A DNA stretch of 5,508 nucleotides from Leucobacter sp. GTDB lineage: Bacteria; Actinomycetota; Actinomycetes; Actinomycetales; Microbacteriaceae. The notes beneath the pieces were generated by a model. That model saw nothing but the letters and a program-made list of their open reading frames with translations, was not told the DNA's origin and searched no databases. The stretch is from the NCBI GenBank assembly GCA_031178565.1, contig JAPSIU010000204.1:1-5508 (forward strand). Direction: 5' to 3'. This document shows, piece after piece, positions 1 to 4,924 of this stretch (positions are counted from its first letter, which is position 1; every line of letters starts with the position of its first letter). The position numbers were made by a program, and so were the translations under genes.

Positions 1-754
1 CTACACCGCGTTCTCCGGGTCGCACCAGGACGCGATCAAGAAGGGCTTCGAACGGATGGCGCAGGACGCCGAGGCCGCCGGCGTACCGGTCGACGAGCTC
101 GAGTGGGCCGTGCCGTATCTGCCGGTGGACCCGAAGGATCTGGGCCGGTCGTACGAGGCGGTCATCCGGGTCAACTCCCAGTCGGGCAAGGGCGGCGTCG
201 CCTACCTGCTCAAGACCGACCACCACCTGGATCTGCCGCGCCGTCTGCAGATCGAGTTCAGCGCGGTCGTCCAGGGCGTGACCGACAGCGAGGGCGGCGA
301 GATGTCGAGCGATGAGATCTGGCGGATCTTCCAGCACGAGTACCTGCCGTCGCGCGACCCCGAAGCCGACCGCTGGGGGCGCTACGAGATCTTCCGCACC
401 TCCTCCACGAGCGCGGGCGACGGTGTGACCGAGCTCACGGTCGACTACCGCATCGGCGACGAGGAGCATCAGACGACCTCGCGCGGCAACGGGCCCGTCG
501 ACGCATTCCTGAACGCGCTGAACGAGACCGGCCACAGCGTGACGCTCTTCGACTACGTCGAGCACGCGATGAGCTCCGGCGGCGACGCCGTCGCTGCCGC
601 CTACGTGGACCTCGAGGTCGACGGGCAGCGCCTGTGGGGCGTCGGGATCGACCCCGACACGAGCCGCGCGACGCTCAAAGCGATCGTCAGCTCCGTCAAC
701 CGGTCGGTGCGCAATTCCGTTCGGGAGCGCGAGACGGAGACCGTGAACGCGTAA
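1..754 (+). CDS. leuA: 2-isopropylmalate synthase, C-terminal part (5' end outside the window)
   Basis: LeuA condenses acetyl-CoA with 2-oxoisovalerate (3-methyl-2-oxobutanoate) to give 2-isopropylmalate, the first committed step of leucine biosynthesis, in the cytoplasm. The reading frame is open from base 2 and ends at TAA 752-754, giving the last 250 residues. The fragment begins with YTAFSGSHQDAIKKGFE, the conserved His-containing stretch just after the catalytic barrel of long-form (actinobacterial) LeuA. Next is the linker subdomain with RVNSQSGKGG around fragment residues 56-65. From about residue 125 to the end lies the regulatory domain, including GNGPVDAFLNAL; in this family it binds leucine for feedback inhibition. 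The zinc-binding and catalytic barrel residues lie upstream of the window and cannot be checked. Nothing looks broken in the visible part. A terminator follows 20 bases after the stop, so leuA appears to be transcribed separately from ruvAB. Citramalate or homocitrate synthase is less likely given the SGSHQDA and SGKGG motifs. Confidence 0.96.
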   Translation, partial: YTAFSGSHQDAIKKGFERMAQDAEAAGVPVDELEWAVPYLPVDPKDLGRSYEAVIRVNSQSGKGGVAYLLKTDHHLDLPRRLQIEFSAVVQGVTDSEGGEMSSDEIWRIFQHEYLPSRDPEADRWGRYEIFRTSSTSAGDGVTELTVDYRIGDEEHQTTSRGNGPVDAFLNALNETGHSVTLFDYVEHAMSSGGDAVAAAYVDLEVDGQRLWGVGIDPDTSRATLKAIVSSVNRSVRNSVRERETETVNA

Positions 755-774
755 CCCGCGTCTGAGCGGACGAC

Positions 775-802
775 AGGACCGGGCGTTCGCGCCCGGTCCT
801 TT
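775..802 (+). terminator. Intrinsic (Rho-independent) terminator after leuA
   Basis: A perfect 11-base-pair stem (775-785 with 790-800, arms AGGACCGGGCG and CGCCCGGTCCT) encloses a TTCG tetraloop at 786-789. It is followed by only a short T run (800-802, then CG). The stem starts 20 bases after the leuA stop codon. The weak T tail is common for terminators in high-GC actinobacteria. It should separate leuA transcription from the ruvAB unit downstream. Confidence 0.88.
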
Positions 803-841
803 CGTAGATATATTCGAATCATCGGTGTGGCGGCTCCGCCG

Positions 842-864
842 ATGTCGGAGGGGACCTCTAGGGT
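842..864 (+). promoter_or_regulatory. Putative PafBC-type (RecA-independent) DNA-damage promoter of ruvAB
   Basis: The 9-mer ATGTCGGAG (842-850), an exact 8-base spacer (851-858) and TAGGGT (859-864) match the architecture of the mycobacterial RecA-NDp motif, tTGTCRgtg-N8-TAnnnT, which the PafBC activator recognises. The core TGTCR is complete; seven of nine positions agree in the first box, and the -10 (TAnnnT) is a full match. Transcription would start about seven bases after the -10, at the G of the ruvA GTG codon (871), giving a leaderless message. Consistent with this, no Shine-Dalgarno lies at usable distance; the GGAGGGG at 847-853 is 17 bases from the start codon. ruv genes are known members of DNA-damage regulons in actinobacteria. 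The match was made by eye, so a chance occurrence cannot be excluded. Confidence 0.6.
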
Positions 865-870
865 AGGCGT

Positions 871-1497
871 GTGATTGCTTCGATTCGCGGAGAGGTGCTC
901 TCCTCCGGCGCCGGCTGGGTCGTCGTTGGCATCGGCGGTTTCGGCATGCGCGTGGAGGTGCCGAGCGGACGCGTGTCGCAGGCCCGGCCCGGCGGCGAGG
1001 TGTCGCTGCACACCTCGCTCGTGGTGCGGGAGGACTCGCTGACGCTCTTCGGTTTCGCGACGGAGGACGAGCTGGCGGTCTTCGGGCACCTCATCGCGGT
1101 CTCGGGCGTCGGCCCCCGCAGCGCGCTCGGGGTGCTCTCGGGGCTCACCCCCGCGGAGATCGCGCGCGCCGTCGCCGCCGAGGACGAGAAGCCGTTCCGG
1201 AAGGTGTCGGGGATCGGGCCGAAGACCGCGAAGCTCATCGTCGTCTCCCTCGCGGGCAAGCTTCCGGAGCTCGGCCTGGCGGATGGCGCGGCGGAGGTCG
1301 ACGGCGGCGGGTCGCAGGATCCGTCGGGCGCGACCGCGGAGGCCGTGCGCGACGGGCTCGTCGGCCTCGGCTGGGCCGAGTCCGACGCCTGGCAGGCGGT
1401 GCAGGACGCACGCGGCGCGGGAGCTCCCGACGACAGCGCGGGACTGCTGCGCGCCGCGCTCGCGCTGCTGCAGGGCGCGCGCGGGGGCCGCCGATGA
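871..1497 (+). CDS. ruvA: Holliday junction branch migration protein RuvA
   Basis: RuvA binds four-way Holliday junctions as a tetramer, holds them in an open square form and loads RuvB motors for branch migration during recombinational repair. The 208-residue product is the usual length. Residues 1-62 form the OB-fold domain, starting MIASIRG and ending VREDSLTLFGF; E54 and D55 correspond to the acidic pin that separates strands. Two helix-hairpin-helix motifs follow: SGVGPRSA at about 78-85 and SGIGPKTA at about 113-120. A flexible Gly/Asp-rich linker (about 133-153) leads to domain III (about 154-203), which contacts RuvB. The GTG start is fixed by the conserved N-terminus; there is no close Shine-Dalgarno, which suggests leaderless translation from the promoter just upstream. 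The stop overlaps the ruvB start (ATGA), implying translational coupling. ruvC does not directly precede it, unlike many actinobacteria. Confidence 0.97.
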   Translation: MIASIRGEVLSSGAGWVVVGIGGFGMRVEVPSGRVSQARPGGEVSLHTSLVVREDSLTLFGFATEDELAVFGHLIAVSGVGPRSALGVLSGLTPAEIARAVAAEDEKPFRKVSGIGPKTAKLIVVSLAGKLPELGLADGAAEVDGGGSQDPSGATAEAVRDGLVGLGWAESDAWQAVQDARGAGAPDDSAGLLRAALALLQGARGGRR

Positions 1498-2507
1498 CGA
1501 ACGAGCTCTCACCGCAGGCCGCCCCGTCGGAGCAGGGCTTCGAGGGAGCGCTGCGTCCCGCCACCCTCGAGGAGTTCGTGGGGCAGACGAAGGTCCGCCG
1601 GCAGCTCAGCCTCCTCCTCGGCGCAGCGACCATGCGGCAGCAGACGCCGGATCACATCCTCCTCGCCGGCCCTCCGGGCCTCGGCAAGACGACGCTCTCG
1701 ATGATCGTCGCCGCCGAACTCGATCGCCCGCTGCATCAGACCTCGGGGCCCGCGATCCAGCACGCCGGAGACCTGGCCGCCGTGCTCTCGGCGCTGACGC
1801 CCGGCGAGGTGCTCTTCGTCGACGAGATCCACCGCATGGCGCGGACCGCGGAGGAGATGCTCTATCTCGCCATGGAGGACTTCAAAGTCGACATCATGGT
1901 CGGCAAGGGCGCGGGGGCCACCTCGGTTCCGCTCGAACTGTCGCCGTTCACGCTCGTGGGCGCGACGACGCGCGCCGGACTGCTGCCGAACCCCCTGCGC
2001 GATCGCTTCGGCTTCACCGCGCACCTCGAGTTCTACTCGGATGAGGAGCTCACAAGAGTGGTGCGCCGCGCCGCGCGACTGCTCGACTTCGACGTGTCCG
2101 ATCAGGGGGTGGAGGAGATCGCGCGGCGCTCCCGCGGCACCCCCCGGATCGCGAACCGGCTGCTGCGTCGAGTGCGTGACTACAGCCTCGTGCACGGAAC
2201 GCCGGGCGACACGGAGAGCGTGCAGGCCGCGCTCACCCTGTACGACGTCGACCACCACGGGCTGGATCGGCTCGACCGGGAGGTGCTCCGCGTGGTGGTC
2301 GAGCGCTTCGGCGGCGGCCCCGTGGGGCTGTCCACGCTGTCGGTGTCGGTCGGCGAGGAGTCCGAGACGATCGAGGCCGTCGTCGAGCCCTTCCTCGTGC
2401 GCGCCGGCCTGCTGGCGCGCACGCCCCGCGGCCGTGTGGCGACGCGACTCGGCTGGGAGCACATCGGTCTCAGGCCGCCGGAGGCGTCGCCGACCCTGCT
2501 GGGATGA
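1494..2507 (+). CDS. ruvB: Holliday junction branch migration ATPase RuvB
   Basis: RuvB is the AAA+ hexameric motor that pulls DNA through the RuvA-bound Holliday junction using ATP. The 337-residue product is the standard length. The N-terminal signature LRPATLEEFVGQ is at 20-31. Walker A is GPPGLGKT at 59-66, Walker B LFVDEIH at 107-113 and sensor 1 GATTR at 156-160. The LRDRFG motif carrying the arginine finger is at 168-173, and sensor 2 RGTPRIANR at 214-222. The C-terminal winged-helix DNA-binding domain covers about 260-337, including RTPRGR at 309-314. All key residues are present, so the protein should be active. ATG overlaps the last bases of ruvA (ATGA at 1494-1497), so translation probably restarts from terminating ribosomes; partner stoichiometry and co-regulation fit this arrangement. 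No terminator is visible after the stop, and yajC begins 86 bases later. Confidence 0.98.
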   Translation: MTNELSPQAAPSEQGFEGALRPATLEEFVGQTKVRRQLSLLLGAATMRQQTPDHILLAGPPGLGKTTLSMIVAAELDRPLHQTSGPAIQHAGDLAAVLSALTPGEVLFVDEIHRMARTAEEMLYLAMEDFKVDIMVGKGAGATSVPLELSPFTLVGATTRAGLLPNPLRDRFGFTAHLEFYSDEELTRVVRRAARLLDFDVSDQGVEEIARRSRGTPRIANRLLRRVRDYSLVHGTPGDTESVQAALTLYDVDHHGLDRLDREVLRVVVERFGGGPVGLSTLSVSVGEESETIEAVVEPFLVRAGLLARTPRGRVATRLGWEHIGLRPPEASPTLLG

Positions 2508-2534
2508 AGGATCCGGTTCCCAGGCGGATCACGG

Positions 2535-2550
2535 TAGACTGACTCAGTCT
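2535..2550 (+). promoter_or_regulatory. Putative yajC-secDF promoter -10 overlapped by a perfect 15-base palindrome
   Basis: TAGACT at 2535-2540 fits the actinobacterial -10 pattern TAnnnT. It would start transcription near 2547, leaving a leader of about 47 bases before yajC. I see no convincing -35 box; the region at 2511-2517 is a poor match. The bases 2536-2550 form a perfect inverted repeat, AGACTGA-C-TCAGTCT, covering the end of the -10 and the expected start site. That is where a repressor operator would sit. As RNA it could make only a weak five-pair hairpin, so a DNA-level role is more plausible than a terminator. Function is inferred from position only. Confidence 0.42.
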
Positions 2551-2581
2551 GTGCGCTCCGCGTACGTACTTCCCGCCTTTC

Positions 2582-2588
2582 GAAAGGA
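2582..2588 (+). promoter_or_regulatory. Ribosome binding site of yajC
   Basis: GAAAGGA lies five bases before the GTG at 2594 and supports that codon as the start. It is embedded in a 12-base palindrome, CCTTTCGAAAGG (2576-2587), which might fold weakly over the site; this may be chance. Confidence 0.75.
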
Positions 2589-2593
2589 CCACT

Positions 2594-3100
2594 GTGGCTC
2601 TGGACCCGATTACCATCCTGATGTTCGCGCTGATCGCGGTACTGATCTTCTTCATGTTCCGCAACGGCAAGAAGCGTCAGCAGGCCATGCAGGAGCTGCA
2701 GAACGGACTGCGCCCGGGCGCCGAGGTCATGCTGCAGTCGGGCATCTTCGGCACCATCGAGTCGATCGACGACGAGGACAATCGCGTCACCGTCCGCAGC
2801 GGGAGCAGCACCCTCGTGGTGCACCGCAACGCGGTCTCGCAGGTCGTCACCCCGGTCGATGCGGCCGAAGCCGAGCCCACCGTCGGCGGTCTCGCACCGG
2901 ACGACGATCCGGCCTTCGGCGAGCGGATCGCCGGTGAGCGCACCGACGCGGCCGATGCGACCGACGCGGGCGGACGCACCGCTCCGACGGAGGGCGCGGC
3001 GGACGACACCGATTCGGAGCAGGCGCCCGGTTCCGACGGCGATTCGACCGACACGCGGGGAACCGGGGAGCCGGGGGACGAGCAGACGCCCAAGGCGTAG
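2594..3100 (+). CDS. yajC: Preprotein translocase accessory subunit YajC, with a long acidic C-terminal tail
   Basis: YajC is a small single-span membrane protein that associates with SecD and SecF and helps SecYEG-dependent export; it is generally not essential. The GTG start at 2594 is preceded by GAAAGGA at five-base spacing and gives 168 residues. A hydrophobic segment spans about 5-22, followed by the basic stop-transfer patch RNGKKRQQ. The conserved YajC domain continues to about residue 86, with LRPGAEVMLQSGIFGTIESI (39-58) as the family signature. From about 89 to 168 the protein is low-complexity and rich in Asp, Glu, Gly, Thr and Ala. I count 22 acidic against 5 basic residues there. 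This tail nearly doubles the protein compared with short YajC proteins (roughly 85-110 residues) and should be cytoplasmic and disordered. Position immediately before secD and secF confirms the assignment. Nothing suggests a frameshift. Confidence 0.95.
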   Translation: MALDPITILMFALIAVLIFFMFRNGKKRQQAMQELQNGLRPGAEVMLQSGIFGTIESIDDEDNRVTVRSGSSTLVVHRNAVSQVVTPVDAAEAEPTVGGLAPDDDPAFGERIAGERTDAADATDAGGRTAPTEGAADDTDSEQAPGSDGDSTDTRGTGEPGDEQTPKA

Positions 3101-3108
3101 CCTCGCCC

Positions 3109-3128
3109 GCCGCGGCAGAGCCCGCGGC
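3109..3128 (+). other. GC-rich hairpin between yajC and secD
   Basis: GCCGCGG (3109-3115) and CCGCGGC (3122-3128) form a perfect seven-pair stem around a six-base loop (CAGAGC). It starts eight bases after the yajC stop and has no T run after it, so it is not a typical terminator. It could be an intercistronic stabilising or attenuating element that sets the ratio of YajC to SecD. It lies only four bases before the alternative secD GTG at 3133, which would make that start hard to use. Confidence 0.5.
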
Positions 3129-3165
3129 ACCCGTGTCTTCAACGTTTAGAGAAAGCAGTTCAGTC

Positions 3166-4923
3166 TTGGCGTCCACACCTGCGGTGCGGAGGGCTCGTCG
3201 CTCCCTCATCCTCCTCCTCGTCTTCATCGTCGGTCTCGCCGGACTGATCACCCTCGGGGTGTTCCGCAGCGATGCGACGTGGACGCCGAAGCTGGCTCTC
3301 GATCTCCAGGGCGGCACCCAGATCCTCCTCGCGGCCGAGCAGACCGACGGCCGGGCGGTGAGCGGCGAGCAGCTGGATCAGGCGGTCTCGATCATCCGGC
3401 AGCGCGTGGACTCGGCCGGTGTGTCCGAGGCGGAGATCACCACTCAGGGCGGGCAGAACATCTCCGTCTCGATCCCGGGCAAGGTCGACGAGGCCACGAT
3501 GCAGCGCATCGAGGCCTCGGCCCAGCTCGACTTCCGCCCCGTGCTGGCGGTCGACATCGGCGTGTCGCTCGAGGAGGCGACGGGCGAGAACGCAGCAGGC
3601 GAGGAGCCCGCCGACCCCGCGGCCGAGGACCCGGCTGCCGAGGAGGGCCCGGACGCCGGCGAGTTGGATCCCGATCCGCTGCCGGAGGGTGCCGGCGACC
3701 TCGCGTGGATCACCCCCGCCCTGCAGCAGCAGTTCGCCGACTTCACCTGCGACTCCGACGCCGCGCTCGACACGCGCGAGGCCCCGGCAGACCGGCCGCT
3801 CGTCACCTGCGACGACTCGGGCACGATGAAGTACATCCTCGGCCCGGTCGAACTGACCGGCGACGTCATCACCGACGCGGTCGGTCAGGCGGAGACGACC
3901 CAGACCGGGGCGACGACCGGCGGCTGGGTCGTGCAGATCACGATGAACGACATGGGCACTGAGGTCTTCGGCAAGATCAGCACCCGGCTCTACGGCGCGC
4001 CCGAGCCCCAGAACCAGTTCGCCTTCGTGCTCGACGGGCGCGTGCTCTCCGCCCCGACCATGAACGGCCAGATCCTCGACGGGCGGCCGTCCATCAGCGG
4101 CGACTTCACCCAGGAATCGGCTCAGGCGCTCGCCGATCAGCTGAAGTTCGGCGCCCTGCCCATCGGCTTCACCGTGCAGAGCCAGGAGGACATCTCCGCG
4201 ACGCTCGGCACGAACCAGCTGCAGGCCGGACTCCTGGCCGGGCTCATCGGGCTGCTCGTGGTCGTCGTGTACTCGATCTTCCAGTACCGGACGCTCGGCT
4301 CGCTGACGATCGCCTCGCTCGCGATCGCGGCGGTCCTGACCTATTTGCTGCTCACCTTCTTCTCGTGGCGCCAGGGGTATCGATTGTCGCTCGCCGGCGT
4401 CGCGGGCATCATCGTGGCGGTCGGCTTCACGGCGGACTCCTTCATCGTCTACTTCGAGCGGGTCCGCGATGCCCTGCGCGATGGCTTCTCGATCGAGGGG
4501 GCGGTCGAGCACGGGTGGAAACGCGCGTTCCGCACCGTTCTCGCGTCGGACGGGGTCAACCTCCTCGCCGCGATGATCCTCTTCATCCTCGCGGTCGGCA
4601 ACGTCAAGGGCTTCGCCTTCACACTGGGCCTCACGACGCTCGTGGACGTGCTGGTTGTGGCGCTGTTCACCCACCCGATGATGACGCTGCTCGCGCGCAC
4701 CCGCTTCTACCGCGAGGGTCATCGCTTCTCGGGTCTGGATCCGCGGCAGCTCGGCGCCGTCTATCGCGGCCGCGCCCAGTTCCGCGCGCCGGTTGTGGCC
4801 GGCAAGGGCGCGGGGAAGAAGAACGCGCGCAGCCAGCGCGAGGCCGAGCGCCGTCAGACCATCGCCGAACGCAAAGCGGCGGAGGCCGACAGCGTCTCCG
4901 CGACCGCCGGAAAGGAGAGCTAG
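3166..4923 (+). CDS. secD: Protein translocase subunit SecD
   Basis: SecD, with SecF, uses the proton gradient to pull exported proteins off SecYEG on the outer face of the membrane. Numbering is from TTG 3166 (585 residues, MASTPAVRRARRS). I prefer this start because a basic stretch then leads straight into TM1, and a weak purine-rich site (GAGAAAG, 3149-3155) precedes it. The alternative GTG 3133 adds 11 residues but has a hairpin upstream and no ribosome site. TM1 is at about 14-32, followed by the signature DLQGGTQ at 46-52. The external P1 domain runs to about 345. It contains an Ala/Pro/Glu-rich acidic insert (about 136-178) and a C195/C215 pair, also seen in actinobacterial relatives, which may form a disulfide. 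Five further spans lie in about 351-510, with the conserved ADSFIVYFERVRDALRDG (423-440). The tail (about 511-585) is strongly basic. secF follows one base after the stop. Confidence 0.95.
   Translation: MASTPAVRRARRSLILLLVFIVGLAGLITLGVFRSDATWTPKLALDLQGGTQILLAAEQTDGRAVSGEQLDQAVSIIRQRVDSAGVSEAEITTQGGQNISVSIPGKVDEATMQRIEASAQLDFRPVLAVDIGVSLEEATGENAAGEEPADPAAEDPAAEEGPDAGELDPDPLPEGAGDLAWITPALQQQFADFTCDSDAALDTREAPADRPLVTCDDSGTMKYILGPVELTGDVITDAVGQAETTQTGATTGGWVVQITMNDMGTEVFGKISTRLYGAPEPQNQFAFVLDGRVLSAPTMNGQILDGRPSISGDFTQESAQALADQLKFGALPIGFTVQSQEDISATLGTNQLQAGLLAGLIGLLVVVVYSIFQYRTLGSLTIASLAIAAVLTYLLLTFFSWRQGYRLSLAGVAGIIVAVGFTADSFIVYFERVRDALRDGFSIEGAVEHGWKRAFRTVLASDGVNLLAAMILFILAVGNVKGFAFTLGLTTLVDVLVVALFTHPMMTLLARTRFYREGHRFSGLDPRQLGAVYRGRAQFRAPVVAGKGAGKKNARSQREAERRQTIAERKAAEADSVSATAGKES
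3613..3642 (+). repeat. 15-base imperfect tandem repeat inside secD (DPAAE x 2)
   Basis: Two adjacent units, GACCCCGCGGCCGAG and GACCCGGCTGCCGAG, agree at 13 of 15 bases and encode DPAAE twice. They sit in the acidic low-complexity insert of the SecD external domain. Both differences fall at third codon positions, so the peptide repeat is exact. This suggests the insert grew by small in-frame duplication and is length-variable. Confidence 0.7.
4911..4917 (+). promoter_or_regulatory. Ribosome binding site of secF inside the end of secD
   Basis: AAAGGAG ends seven bases before the ATG at 4925 and lies within the last codons of secD. It fixes the secF start and indicates translation tightly linked to secD. 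Confidence 0.88.
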
Positions 4924-4924
4924 T

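Noticed and set aside
814..829. Possible LexA (SOS) box TCGAAT-N4-GGTGTG upstream of ruvA
   Set aside because: The left half resembles the actinobacterial TCGAAC half-site, but the right half matches GTTCGA at only two of six positions.
821..843. Inverted repeat ATCGG...CCGAT with an inner GGCGG/CCGCC before ruvA
   Set aside because: The inner loop is only two bases and the two pairings compete for the same bases; it would not fold well and lies upstream of the predicted start site.
2518..2540. Possible second PafBC-type box before yajC
   Set aside because: With TAGACT as -10 and an 8-base spacer, the upstream 9-mer TCCCAGGCG matches the consensus at only four of nine positions and lacks the TGTCR core.
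2041..2937. 298-codon plus-strand frame across the end of ruvB and the start of yajC
   Set aside because: Arg/Ser/Ala-rich composition, out of frame with two well-identified genes, and crossing their boundary; a shadow frame.
3133..3135. GTG as the secD start codon
   Set aside because: It has no ribosome binding site, lies four bases after a GC-rich hairpin, and adds 11 residues of no recognisable character before the basic pre-TM1 stretch. It is kept only as an alternative.
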